Shown one piece after another: positions 36,918 through 45,755 of a stretch of DNA of 64,000 nt (position 1 is the stretch's first letter; the number at the start of each line of letters is the position of its first letter). The notes below the pieces were generated by a model. It was not told the DNA's origin. It made no database searches and saw only the letters and a list, made by a program, of their open reading frames with translations. The position numbers and the translations under genes are program-made. Origin of the DNA: an uncultured Bacteroides sp. (lineage in GTDB: Bacteria; Bacteroidota; Bacteroidia; Bacteroidales; Bacteroidaceae); NCBI GenBank assembly GCA_949288585.1, contig CASEKR010000030.1, forward strand, positions 23,279-87,278, given 5' to 3'.

Positions 36918-37492
36918 AACAACTGAACGAAAATGTAATCATCAACCAGGTAGAGTTGAACAATTGGAAGTATGACGAAGATGGCTTCATGATTCCTGTT
37001 GCATACGATGTGAACATGACCTTCTACGGCCATGAATATCAATTCTATTTCACGACCGACGACCTCCAAAGATCTGAATATTGGGGATTGGAGAACAGCG
37101 GATGTGAAGGGTATCCTCCACTTTTCGACTCAGCCGATTCTTACTTCGAAGACAACGAGAAGGAGGCCGACGCGCTGATGAAACTAATGGAAGAGGAATG
37201 GGAGGACTATTGGCGGGAAGATTCGCCGTACAATTATATGGGGTTAAGGACGAATAGGAGGACTACTTATCATGAGATACTTCATCGAAGACATCAAGAC
37301 CTACAAGAGCGTCAACAAGAAAGGGGAAGCCTTTCAGGATTTCGTCACCCCGCTGGAACAATACCTGGTGGCGGACGAACTGTCGCTGGACGCGCTGAAG
37401 GCGAACATCGTGAACCACATAGAGCAACTGAACCGTTACTATTCCAGTTCTCGGCCGCTGGTGCTGACTGTCAGCCGGGGTCGAGGATATAG
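36914..37492 (+). CDS. Unknown early protein, probably frameshifted at its end
   Basis: The acidic product (NENVIINQVELNNWKYDEDG, later EDNEKEADALMKLMEEEWED) looks real to about codon 110. It then runs on, without its own stop, 221 bases into the next gene. Both other frames have stops (TAA at 37245, TAG at 37255) just after a GGGG run at 37240-37243. A one-base slip there would restore a normal end near 37250. Confidence 0.55.
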   Translation: MKQLNENVIINQVELNNWKYDEDGFMIPVAYDVNMTFYGHEYQFYFTTDDLQRSEYWGLENSGCEGYPPLFDSADSYFEDNEKEADALMKLMEEEWEDYWREDSPYNYMGLRTNRRTTYHEILHRRHQDLQERQQERGSLSGFRHPAGTIPGGGRTVAGRAEGEHREPHRATEPLLFQFSAAGADCQPGSRI

Positions 37493-37643
37493 GGTATGGA
37501 CAGTATGGGTGCAGGGAGACAGCGACAAGATTGCGGCCATGATATACATCAAGGAAGTGCGCGGCGACATCCATTTTTCCGTACACGACCCGCTGCCAGC
37601 CGCCAATGTGCCGGAAAGGCACGCACAAAGTAGCGCAAAGTGA
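37272..37643 (+). CDS. Unknown early protein, 123 residues
   Basis: AGGAGG lies 9 bases before the ATG, an unusual good ribosome binding site for this genome. The protein (MRYFIEDIKTYKSVNKKGEA, later RPLVLTVSRGRGYRVWTVWV) is not recognised. Its last codons lie in the 22-base array that follows. Confidence 0.62.
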   Translation: MRYFIEDIKTYKSVNKKGEAFQDFVTPLEQYLVADELSLDALKANIVNHIEQLNRYYSSSRPLVLTVSRGRGYRVWTVWVQGDSDKIAAMIYIKEVRGDIHFSVHDPLPAANVPERHAQSSAK

Positions 37644-37697
37644 CGCACAATGTAGCGCAAAGGCACGCACAAGGTAGCCACTTGTCACGCACAAGTT
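37610..37697. repeat. 22-base tandem array overlapping a gene end
   Basis: ACGCACAA begins at 37621 and 37643 and ACGCACAAG at 37665 and 37687, exactly 22 bases apart. The first unit and a half are inside the preceding coding region. Confidence 0.85.
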
Positions 37698-37741
37698 AAC
37701 CCCTATTGATAATCAATCATTTACAAAAAATAGAGAAAACA

Positions 37742-38152
37742 ATGAAAAAGATAAACAGAAACACCGAGAAAGGACAACGTGTCCGCGTCCTGGAGACGGG
37801 CGAACTGGGCACCGTGACCGACCAGCAACTCATCCTGCGGCAGGGCAGGCTGCACGTGTACCGCCAAGTGCGGCTGGACAAGAAGCCACACCTGGATAGA
37901 TGGTTCTGGGACGACCAACTGGGCGGGACGAAAGAGACGTGTTGCGTCACCTTCGAGGATGACAGGAAGAGTGTCTATCACCTCGACATCACCAAAAATC
38001 ACGAGGCGAACGATTTCATCATTGATCTGCGAGGAAGGAAAGAAAATCCAAAACCGGATGTCCGGATGCTGCTGTTCCAATTGATGCGCGATATGCTGAT
38101 ATCCATCGGGGTCACGACGGAAGACCTGGCGAATGCGACGTATGAAAGGTGA
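37742..38152 (+). CDS. Unknown early protein, 136 residues
   Basis: The start MKKINRNTEKGQRVRVLETG at 37742 follows an A-rich leader. The N-terminal half (RVLETGELGTVTDQQLILRQ) is SH3-like or KOW-like in pattern. The role is not recognised. Confidence 0.6.
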   Translation: MKKINRNTEKGQRVRVLETGELGTVTDQQLILRQGRLHVYRQVRLDKKPHLDRWFWDDQLGGTKETCCVTFEDDRKSVYHLDITKNHEANDFIIDLRGRKENPKPDVRMLLFQLMRDMLISIGVTTEDLANATYER

Positions 38153-38195
38153 ACCCGTCCTTGCCCCGCCCCTACGTAACCGATAGTTTTGCCCC

Positions 38196-38474
38196 ATGCT
38201 CGACCTGACCCGACACCTGCCCCAAGACGACCAGTGGGCGGACGACTATGCCGCCCGCCTGGGATGGGAAGAGGTGTGCCGGTACTATAACCGCGTGTTC
38301 CTGCGCCTGCTGGGGATGCAGCCGGGTGAGGAACTGCACGTCTTGCAGGTGGTCAGGCCGGACAACTACGACCTGTTCCTGAAATGCGCCTGCACAGCCA
38401 TCCGCGAACTGCACGGGCTGGGGCTGTGGGCGTGGCACGTGGAGCAGCGGGGCACCCTTATCCGAAGAAGCTGA
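38196..38474 (+). CDS. Unknown early protein, 92 residues
   Basis: A small mostly helical protein (DDYAARLGWEEVCRYYNRVF) immediately before the primase gene. No family is recognised. Confidence 0.55.
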   Translation: MLDLTRHLPQDDQWADDYAARLGWEEVCRYYNRVFLRLLGMQPGEELHVLQVVRPDNYDLFLKCACTAIRELHGLGLWAWHVEQRGTLIRRS

Positions 38475-38483
38475 CTTTATATA

Positions 38484-38568
38484 ATTGACAATTAACAATT
38501 GACAATGAACGGTAATTACGGGTTCCGTTTCTCAATTCTCAATTATCCATTGTCAATTGTCAATTAAA
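38484..38568. repeat. TTGACAATT inverted low-complexity leader before the primase gene
   Basis: TTGACAATTAACAATTGACAAT faces its approximate complement ATTGTCAATTGTCAATT just before the primase start. A similar pair occurs at 50921-51021 after the terminase gene. Confidence 0.7.
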
Positions 38569-38577
38569 ACAATACCT

Positions 38578-41500
38578 ATGATAGACGAACGAATCATCGA
38601 ACAAGTGCTCGACCGTGCCGACCCGGTGGACGTCATCGGCCGCCATGTCGAGCTGAAGAAGAAGGGCAGCGTGTACTGGGCGTGCTGCCCCATCCACCAG
38701 GAGAAGACGCCCTCGTTCTGCGTCAACCCCGCGCGGGGCACGTGGCACTGCTTCGGCTGCGGGCGGGGCGGCAACGTCATCGGCTTCCTGATGGAGCACG
38801 AGGCGCTGACCTTCCCCGAGGCCGTCCGCACGCTGGCCAAGCAATACGGCATCGAGGTGGAGGAGCGCCAACTGACCCCCGAACAAGAGAAGGAGCGGAT
38901 GAAGCGGGAGAGCATGTACGTCATCAACGACCGCTGCGCCGCCCATTTCCAGGAAAACCTGAAGAAGGAGGAGCACAAGGCCGCGAGGGCGTACATCGAA
39001 GGCCGCTGGGGGCGGGAGTACGTGGAGGAGACGGGCATCGGCTACGCCCCGGACACGTGGGACGACCTGCTGAAGTTCGCGCAGGCATCCGGCCTCTCCC
39101 TGGAACTGATGAACGAGATGGGCCTGCTGAAACGCAACGAGAAGGGCCGCTACTACGACGGCTACCGGGGCCGCGCCGTCATCCCCATCCGCAACCGCAC
39201 CCGGCAGATCATCGGCTTCACCGCCCGCGACATGACCGGCTCCAAGGAGGTGGCCAAGTACCTGAACCCGCCGGAAAATGACATCTACCACAAGCGACAG
39301 AGCATCTTCGGCATCGACCTCGCCGTCCGCCAGGCGGCCAAGGAAGGGAAGTTCTACCTGGTGGAGGGCGCGCCGGACGCGATGCAACTGCAACGCATCC
39401 GGGTGAACAACGCCGTGGCGCCGCTGGGCGGGGCGTGGACCAAGGAGCAACTGGAGCAATTGAAACGCTATGCCCCGAAAGCCTGCATCCTGCCCGACGC
39501 CGACCCGCCCAACCTGGAGCGCGGCGAGAAGCTGGGGGCCGGGACGCGCAACGCCCTGAAGAACGGCGAGCTGGCCATGCAGTGCGGGCTGGCCGTCAGC
39601 GTCCGCGAGATTCCCCTGGCCGAGGACCGCGGCAAGCAGGACCCGGACAGCTATTGCACCAGCCGCACGAAGTTCGACACGCTGAAGGAGGAGGACTTCA
39701 TCACCTGGTTCGCCCGGCATACCTTTGAAGAAGTGGAGACCACCGAAGAGCGCGGCGAGGCCGTGAACCGCGTCTGCGCCCTGCTGGCCTTGGTGCAGGA
39801 CGAGGTGAAGGAAGGCATGTACGTCAAGGAACTGTGCCTGGCAGGCTATGCGGACAAACCCGTATGGACGTCGGCCCTGAAGCGGGCGAAGAAGCTGGGC
39901 GAGGCCGACCGCGCCAAGAAGGCCCGCGCCAACCTGGACGTGGACATGCTGGGCACCTACGGCTTCATGGAGATGCACGGCGGCTACTACGCCCAGGGCG
40001 AGAAGTCGTGGACGCAGTGGAGCAACTTCACGATGACCCCGATGTTCCACATCAAGGACTCCCTGCTGCCCAAACGCCTGTACCGCATCGTCAACGAGAA
40101 GAAGAAGGAGGAAATCATCGAGATGAAGCAGGAAGACCTCGTGTCGCTGCAGAAGTTCAAGATCAAGGTCGAGGGGCTGGGCAACTACATCTGGTATGCC
40201 ACGGAGAAGGAACTGACCCGCCTGAAGTCCTACCTGTACGAGCAGACAGAGACCGCCCTGGAGGTGACTCAGCTGGGCTGGCAGCGGCAGGGCTTCTTCG
40301 CCTACGGCAACGGCTGCTTCGACGGCGAGTGGCACGAGGCGGACCCATACGGCATCGTGCGGCTGAAAAGTGGGAACTACTACCTGCCCGGGTGCAGCGT
40401 CATCTACCGCGACGACGCGAAGCTGTTCCAGTTCGAGCGGCGCTTTGTCTATACCCCTTATAACAATATCAGCCTGCGGGACTTTGCGGACAAGCTGATC
40501 ACCGTCTTTGGCGACAACGCCAAGGTGGGGCTGTGCTTCCTGCTGGCCGCGCTGTTCCGCGACGTCATCGCCGGGCAGACCAAGAGCTTCCCCATCCTGA
40601 ACCTCTTCGGCCCCAAGGGCAGCGGCAAGAGCGAGCTGGGGCACAGCCTGATGTCGTTCTTCATCATCAAGAACACCCCGCCCAACATCCAGAACGCCAC
40701 CATCGCCGCCCTGGGCGACGCCGTGGCGCAGTGTGCCAACGCGCTGGTGCACATCGACGAGTACAAGAACAGCATCGACCTGGACAAGCGCGAGTTCCTC
40801 AAGGGCCTGTGGGACGGCACGGGGCGCAGCCGCATGAACATGGACCGCGACAAGAAGCGCGAGATCACGGCGGTGGACTGCGGGGTCATCCTCAGCGGGC
40901 AGGAGATGCCCACCATCGACATCGCCCTCTTCAGCCGCCTCATATACCTGACGTTCACCAAGACCGAGTTCACCACGCAGGAGAAGCGCGCCTTCGACGA
41001 CCTGAAGGCGGTGCGCGACCTGGGCCTCTCCCACCTGACCCTGCAACTGCTCCGCCACCGCGCCCGGATGGAGGCCGACTTCAGCGACAACTACCGCCAG
41101 TGCATGGACGACCTGAACGACCGCCTGCGGGGCGAGACGGTGGAGGACCGCATCCAGCGCAACTGGGTCATCCCCCTGGCCGCGTTCCGCACGCTGGAGG
41201 CGGTGGCCGGGCTGCCCTTCGCGTACACCGAACTGCTGCGGATCTGCGTCGGGGGCATCCTGCGCCAGAACCGCGAGACGAAGAGCAACAACGAGCTGGC
41301 CAACTTCTGGAACGTCGTCAGCTACCTGCAGCAGGACGGGGAGATCTTCCTGGAGAGTGACTTCCGCATCGACTACCTGGACCGGCTGAAGACCAACAAG
41401 ACGGCCATCCCCTACCAGTGGCGCACGCCGAAGGCCATCCTCCGCCTGCGCACCGACCGCATCTTCCCCCTCTACAAGAAGTACAGCAAGCAGGTGGGCG

Positions 41501-41802
41501 ACGCCGCCCTGCCCACCGAGTCGCTCAACTTCTACCTGGAGAACAGCCACGAATACCTGGGCGTGCAGAACAGCGTCCGCTTCAAGGTCATCCAGAAGGG
41601 CGTGGAGGTGACGAAGGAGATTGACCTGGGCGGCGGCACGAAGCGCTACTACAAGCAGAGCACCACCAAGCAGGCCCTGTGCTTCGACTATGCCGCGCTG
41701 ATGGAGACGTATCACATCAACCTGAACGTGGAGACGATGGGCACGGGCGACCTGTCTGCCGAAGAAGAAACTCAGCCGAGCGATGCAGGCTATGCGTTCT
41801 AA
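38578..41802 (+). CDS. Phage primase-helicase (DnaG-type zinc finger, TOPRIM, P-loop helicase)
   Basis: The 1074-residue protein starts with a CHC2 zinc finger (CPIHQEKTPSFCVNP, then HCFGCGRGGNVIGF, residues 33-70), a primase core with TOPRIM motifs (FYLVEGAPDAMQL near residue 259; ILPDADPPN near 302), and a P-loop helicase domain (FGPKGSGKSELGHSL near 676). It would prime and unwind DNA at an element-encoded origin. The start at 38578 (MIDERIIEQVLDRADPVDVI) matches DnaG N-termini; an ATG at 38557 is an alternative. Composition is very GC-rich. Confidence 0.88.
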   Translation: MIDERIIEQVLDRADPVDVIGRHVELKKKGSVYWACCPIHQEKTPSFCVNPARGTWHCFGCGRGGNVIGFLMEHEALTFPEAVRTLAKQYGIEVEERQLTPEQEKERMKRESMYVINDRCAAHFQENLKKEEHKAARAYIEGRWGREYVEETGIGYAPDTWDDLLKFAQASGLSLELMNEMGLLKRNEKGRYYDGYRGRAVIPIRNRTRQIIGFTARDMTGSKEVAKYLNPPENDIYHKRQSIFGIDLAVRQAAKEGKFYLVEGAPDAMQLQRIRVNNAVAPLGGAWTKEQLEQLKRYAPKACILPDADPPNLERGEKLGAGTRNALKNGELAMQCGLAVSVREIPLAEDRGKQDPDSYCTSRTKFDTLKEEDFITWFARHTFEEVETTEERGEAVNRVCALLALVQDEVKEGMYVKELCLAGYADKPVWTSALKRAKKLGEADRAKKARANLDVDMLGTYGFMEMHGGYYAQGEKSWTQWSNFTMTPMFHIKDSLLPKRLYRIVNEKKKEEIIEMKQEDLVSLQKFKIKVEGLGNYIWYATEKELTRLKSYLYEQTETALEVTQLGWQRQGFFAYGNGCFDGEWHEADPYGIVRLKSGNYYLPGCSVIYRDDAKLFQFERRFVYTPYNNISLRDFADKLITVFGDNAKVGLCFLLAALFRDVIAGQTKSFPILNLFGPKGSGKSELGHSLMSFFIIKNTPPNIQNATIAALGDAVAQCANALVHIDEYKNSIDLDKREFLKGLWDGTGRSRMNMDRDKKREITAVDCGVILSGQEMPTIDIALFSRLIYLTFTKTEFTTQEKRAFDDLKAVRDLGLSHLTLQLLRHRARMEADFSDNYRQCMDDLNDRLRGETVEDRIQRNWVIPLAAFRTLEAVAGLPFAYTELLRICVGGILRQNRETKSNNELANFWNVVSYLQQDGEIFLESDFRIDYLDRLKTNKTAIPYQWRTPKAILRLRTDRIFPLYKKYSKQVGDAALPTESLNFYLENSHEYLGVQNSVRFKVIQKGVEVTKEIDLGGGTKRYYKQSTTKQALCFDYAALMETYHINLNVETMGTGDLSAEEETQPSDAGYAF

Positions 41803-41897
41803 GTTTGTCATAATCAATAGGTATGTGGAAGCCCTGGCCTGCGAAGGTCGGGGTTTTCTTTTGGGCAGATTCGCCTGCCGGAATGGGAGGTTTTTCC

Positions 41898-42127
41898 CGT
41901 CTGCAACTTCTACAACTTCTACAATGCAATGAATCAACGTCTTACCCCTTGTTCCTCCCGTCTGCAACCGTCTACAATCTTCTACAAAACGGCGCTTTTC
42001 CCCGGATCTTCTGCCAACCTTCTACGACGCAGACGGATTTTTGTAAGCATTCAGAAAAGCGTATATCTCTAAACGCTTGTTTTACAGCGCAATGAAGCTT
42101 TGTAGAAAGTGCAGAAGGTGCAGACGC
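41898..42127. repeat. Iteron-like TCTGCAA/TCTACAA repeats, candidate origin
   Basis: After the primase gene, TCTGCAA and TCTACAA words cluster: 41900-41926 (three), 41961-41989 (three) and 42008-42032 (degenerate). An inverted set (TTTGTAGAAAGTGCAGAAGG) lies at 42100-42120. The region 41803-42190 has no convincing gene. It could be a replication origin or a regulatory region. Confidence 0.5.
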
Positions 42128-42194
42128 GGAAATGTGCCTGCCCGGGAATGACTAATTTATTAGCCAGAATGGGGAACATGTCAAAAGAAATGCG

Positions 42195-42202
42195 TATATT
42201 TG
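42195..42202 (+). promoter_or_regulatory. Promoter -7 box
   Basis: TATATTTG lies 24 bases before the start of the gene at 42226 and fits the -7 consensus. Confidence 0.6.
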
Positions 42203-42225
42203 TATGAAAATCAATCCGATAAAGC

Positions 42226-42723
42226 ATGAGACCCCAAGTAACCATAGAACTGGCGCCGCACCTGCACGACTTCCTCTACCACGAGTTCGGCACGCCGCGC
42301 GGCGAAGAGGGCGTGGCGGTGACCGCCGCCAACGACCTGGGCAAGCTGATCCAGTCGATGATCACCGTCACGGACCGCCCGCCCCGGCAGCCCGTCAAGG
42401 ATCACCCGCTGACGCTGCTGCTGCCCGTGCAGGAGTGGAACCACTTCATCTTCCGCGAGAACTTCATCTACATCCCCGAGTGGAAGCAGCGGATGCTGCA
42501 GGACTACATCGAGGCCAGCTGGCGGCTGCGCATCCGCGAGTACTTCGTGGCGGGCTACGAGAAGCAGTACAAGCAGGACCGCATCATCCGCGCCTTCCTC
42601 TACGCCTACAACATCAAGAACAACCAGACGAACTATGACGCGGTGAAGAAGTATGACTACCGCAACCGGCAAAGGATGGTGAGGGAGGTGGACCGGGACA
42701 TCCAGCAATCCTTGTTCCCTTGA
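42226..42723 (+). CDS. Unknown protein, 165 residues
   Basis: The product is helical (APHLHDFLYHEFGTPRGEEG, later ASWRLRIREYFVAGYEKQYK). It follows its own promoter and precedes the virion genes. No family is recognised. Confidence 0.65.
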   Translation: MRPQVTIELAPHLHDFLYHEFGTPRGEEGVAVTAANDLGKLIQSMITVTDRPPRQPVKDHPLTLLLPVQEWNHFIFRENFIYIPEWKQRMLQDYIEASWRLRIREYFVAGYEKQYKQDRIIRAFLYAYNIKNNQTNYDAVKKYDYRNRQRMVREVDRDIQQSLFP

Positions 42724-42795
42724 CATATATTAACCAATTAAATAGTAAGCAAAAACGCAATTTCCGCTGAAATAATCCTTAAAGATTAAGAGCCA

Positions 42796-43209
42796 ATGAA
42801 CCGAAACGACAAACGCGCGGCCATCTGCCGCCTGGCTTTCCTCCCTATCGGGCAGGCGACCGTCCTTAACAAACCGGGCAATCCGTCCATCCAAGTGCGG
42901 GGCACGTTCATCCAAATTCCCATCGCGTCCGGAGAGTTCCAAGAGAGTGAAACGAACGGAAAACCTATAGAACAAGAATTGGAAGCGGTGATAACCGACA
43001 CGAATGCGGACAATCTGAACGCATATCGCAACTTGCTGGCCGATTACGGCCTGCTGCTGGTGACGCTGACCAACGGGGACCAGCGGGTCATCGGCACCGA
43101 TGAGTTTCCGGTGCTGGTGAGCACCGAACTGGGCGGCTCCCCGCAGGCTTTAACCCTCAGTTTCAAGCGGGACAGCCCCGAACCGGCCAAGGTTTATTCG
43201 TCCTTTTAA
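42796..43209 (+). CDS. Probable virion-associated protein, 137 residues
   Basis: The protein (NRNDKRAAICRLAFLPIGQA, later YGLLLVTLTNGDQRVIGTDE) has strand patterns seen in phage neck or tail proteins. It lies directly before the head protease, so a structural role is likely but unproven. Confidence 0.55.
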   Translation: MNRNDKRAAICRLAFLPIGQATVLNKPGNPSIQVRGTFIQIPIASGEFQESETNGKPIEQELEAVITDTNADNLNAYRNLLADYGLLLVTLTNGDQRVIGTDEFPVLVSTELGGSPQALTLSFKRDSPEPAKVYSSF

Positions 43210-43225
43210 CAGATTACTACCGCTT

Positions 43226-43270
43226 TACCTTTGTACCCGAAATAGAATAGGTATTATTTTTTTTCGGGTA
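43226..43270 (+). promoter_or_regulatory. Head-gene promoter with 5' stem-loop
   Basis: TACCTTTG (43226-43233) is followed at once by TACCCGAA (43234-43241), which pairs with TTCGGGTA (43263-43270), ending two bases before the protease ATG. The loop contains a U8 run. The hairpin would form the whole mRNA leader and could control translation. Confidence 0.65.
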
Positions 43271-43272
43271 AC

Positions 43273-44187
43273 ATGACATTTTCATCTTTATACAGTGCGG
43301 TCTGCCGGGGCAAGTGGTTCCTCTCCTTCCGGGAGGTGGATGCCAACTTGCTACTGGTGGAACGGCTGTTGTTGCATGATGCCTCGTTGGCCAATGGCAA
43401 TGCCTTGTCCGAAGACACTCCGCTCCCGGTGATGCTGGAACTGGAGGGCAAGCTGATGAAACACGGCGGCACCTTCGACGACGCGCCGAAAGGCAGCACG
43501 ACCATCATCCCGGTGCACGGCACAATGCTGAAGTATGGCACGATGTGCAGCTACGGCACGACCGAGATAGCCGAAGTGGTACGCGAGGCGGCAGACAGCA
43601 AGAACATTTCTTCCATAGTCTTGGATATGGATTCGGGCGGTGGCAGTGTGGACGCCATCGCGCCGATGTTGGATGTGGTTCGCCATGCGCAGGGCAAGCA
43701 GAAGGCCGTGGTGGCTTACTGCGACCTCTGTGCATCGGCGGCGTATTACGTGGCCTGTGCCTGCAACGAGATTGTGGCAGGCAACGAGGTATCGGCGGAG
43801 TTGGGCAGCATCGGGGTGATGATGAGCTTCATGGATTACGCCAAGTATTACGAAAATCTGGGTGTGAAGCAGCACACCATCTATTCCAATCTGTCCGACT
43901 ACAAGAACCTTCCCTTCGAAGCGGCGAAGCGTGGCGACTACAAGGCCATCCGCGACGAGGAACTGGATCCGCTGGCCCGCGATTTCCAGGAAGCGGTGAA
44001 GCGGGGGCGCGGCGCACGGCTGCAACTGGAGACGGAAGGGTTGTTGCGCGGACGGATGTTCTACGCCAAGGATGCCGTCCGGGTGGGACTGGCCGACCGC
44101 ATCGGCACGCTGGAACAAGCCACGGCCCGCAGCCGCGAGCTGTCGGCACAATTGACAATCGAAAGTTATATTCACTCTAAATCTTAG
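43273..44187 (+). CDS. S49-family head maturation protease
   Basis: The 304-residue protein has the SppA/ClpP-like fold: IVLDMDSGGGSVDAIAPMLD near residue 116 and CDLCASAAYYVACACNEIVA near 152 with the nucleophile serine. The catalytic lysine should follow near DYKAIRDEELDPLARDFQEA. Phage members cut the scaffold and capsid N-terminus during head maturation. It directly precedes the capsid gene. Confidence 0.85.
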   Translation: MTFSSLYSAVCRGKWFLSFREVDANLLLVERLLLHDASLANGNALSEDTPLPVMLELEGKLMKHGGTFDDAPKGSTTIIPVHGTMLKYGTMCSYGTTEIAEVVREAADSKNISSIVLDMDSGGGSVDAIAPMLDVVRHAQGKQKAVVAYCDLCASAAYYVACACNEIVAGNEVSAELGSIGVMMSFMDYAKYYENLGVKQHTIYSNLSDYKNLPFEAAKRGDYKAIRDEELDPLARDFQEAVKRGRGARLQLETEGLLRGRMFYAKDAVRVGLADRIGTLEQATARSRELSAQLTIESYIHSKS

Positions 44188-44193
44188 TTAGCT

Positions 44194-45672
44194 ATGTTTT
44201 TTGGAAAAGTAATGAGCGCAGTACTGGCCTTCCTGGGCATCTCGGCCTTCGCCAAGGACAAGGCGGGCAAATCCTTCCTCTCGCCATCGCAGGAGGAGAT
44301 GTTGAAGGACAAGTACGGTGAGAAGTTCCTGGAGTCATTCAAGAAGGACTTGCAGGAGTTCGAGAAAGACGGCGCGGCGGCCGAGTCTGCCGTGACGGAC
44401 GAAGTGACGGCGCAGCTCGAAGCCGAGAAGGAGAGCAACGCCAAGCTTGTGGAGCGCATCAAGGCTCTCCAGGAGAAGGAAAAGAAATATCAGGCCACCA
44501 TCGACCGTCTGGCCAAGGATCCGTCTCCGGAGGAAGGCGTGGCTGTGGCTGGTGATAAAACCGAAGAAACAATGGCGAAGAAGTTCAAGCCGGATATGAG
44601 CCTGGCGCACAACCAATGGTTGGAAGCCGCCTTCAAGGGCGCGGCCTACAGTGGCAACACGACCATCGACACGACCGAACTGCAGAAGGAGTTCGGCAAG
44701 TACGTGAACAGCGAGCGGCTGCAGATCCTGAAGGACTTGGTGGGCACCACGGAATCTATCAAGTACATGTCCACCATCGTGACGGACAAGACGGAAGTAC
44801 GCGCCATGCAGGCCGCCATTGACAGCGTGCTGCAGCAGTTCGTGCCTTTCTGGACGCCGAAGTCCAAGAGCACGTTCACGCCGCTCACCATCAAGAACTA
44901 CAAGTGCAAGATAAACGTGCCGATTAAACCGTCCGACATCATGGAGGACATCTTGGGCTACCTGTACGATGAAAACCTCGACCCGCAGGATATGCCGGTG
45001 GTGCGTTACATCCTCTACCAGCTTATCTTCCCGAAGCTGGCCGAAGAGCGCGAGCAAGCCTTGGCCGTGGGCGTGTACAAGGAGAACACCGCCAGCACGG
45101 ACGGCGGCACCGCCAGCGCAGCCCTGGATTGCATGGACGGCTACGTGACGCAACTGAAGGCGTTGAAGACCGCCAACAACGACAAGGTGACCTGGCTGCT
45201 GGACGGCACGGCACTGAGCGATACCCCTGCCACGTTGTTGAGTCAGATAGACCAGGCTGTGGACCAAGTAAAGCCGCTGTACCGCAACAAGACGATGTTC
45301 GTGCACGCCGACCCGGACTTGGTGATCAAGTACAGCCGCGCCTACCGCGAGAAATATCCTTGGCTCAAGAACCAGGACGGCGAGAAAGTGAAGATCGACT
45401 TCACCAACTTTACGTTCGCCCCGCTGGAGGGTATGCGTGGCACGGGCGTCTTCTTCATCACGCCGAAGGAGAACTTCAAGCATCTCATGTCGAAAGACCC
45501 GCAGCGCACCTCCATCCGTATGGAGACCAACCACTACAACGTGGACATCATGGCCGAGTGGTGGGAAGGTACCGGTTTCTGGCTGGCCGAAGCCATCTTC
45601 GCCTACATCCCGCCCACGGAGGCCGGAGGCGACGGCGACGACCCCGAATCCTCGCAGGGAGACGGCGTCTGA
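44194..45672 (+). CDS. Major capsid protein with N-terminal scaffold-like domain
   Basis: The 492-residue protein has a charged coiled-coil N-terminus (about residues 35-125; LEAEKESNAKLVERIKALQE) like an HK97 delta domain that the S49 protease could remove. The body has a capsid-like beta-rich region (MFVHADPDLVIKYSRAYREK, later GTGFWLAEAIFAYIPP). It ends ESSQGDGV, nearly the same as the next protein. Assignment rests on position, size and layout. Confidence 0.78.
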   Translation: MFFGKVMSAVLAFLGISAFAKDKAGKSFLSPSQEEMLKDKYGEKFLESFKKDLQEFEKDGAAAESAVTDEVTAQLEAEKESNAKLVERIKALQEKEKKYQATIDRLAKDPSPEEGVAVAGDKTEETMAKKFKPDMSLAHNQWLEAAFKGAAYSGNTTIDTTELQKEFGKYVNSERLQILKDLVGTTESIKYMSTIVTDKTEVRAMQAAIDSVLQQFVPFWTPKSKSTFTPLTIKNYKCKINVPIKPSDIMEDILGYLYDENLDPQDMPVVRYILYQLIFPKLAEEREQALAVGVYKENTASTDGGTASAALDCMDGYVTQLKALKTANNDKVTWLLDGTALSDTPATLLSQIDQAVDQVKPLYRNKTMFVHADPDLVIKYSRAYREKYPWLKNQDGEKVKIDFTNFTFAPLEGMRGTGVFFITPKENFKHLMSKDPQRTSIRMETNHYNVDIMAEWWEGTGFWLAEAIFAYIPPTEAGGDGDDPESSQGDGV

Positions 45673-45755
45673 CCGATTGCAACCCGGACGCGGAAAGCAT
45701 GCGGCCGGGTTGCCTCTGTTTATCATTTATCATTCACCATTAATCATCTGAAATC

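Noticed and set aside
38560-41967. Open minus-strand frame of 1135 codons opposite the primase-helicase gene
   Set aside because: It is an antisense shadow caused by very high GC at third positions. The translation is Val/Leu/Ala-rich without motifs, and the plus strand has clear zinc-finger and P-loop motifs.
41823-42095. 90-codon ORF after the primase gene
   Set aside because: It is made of the TCTGCAA/TCTACAA words (LQLLQLLQ-type translation), and I interpret the region as repeats.
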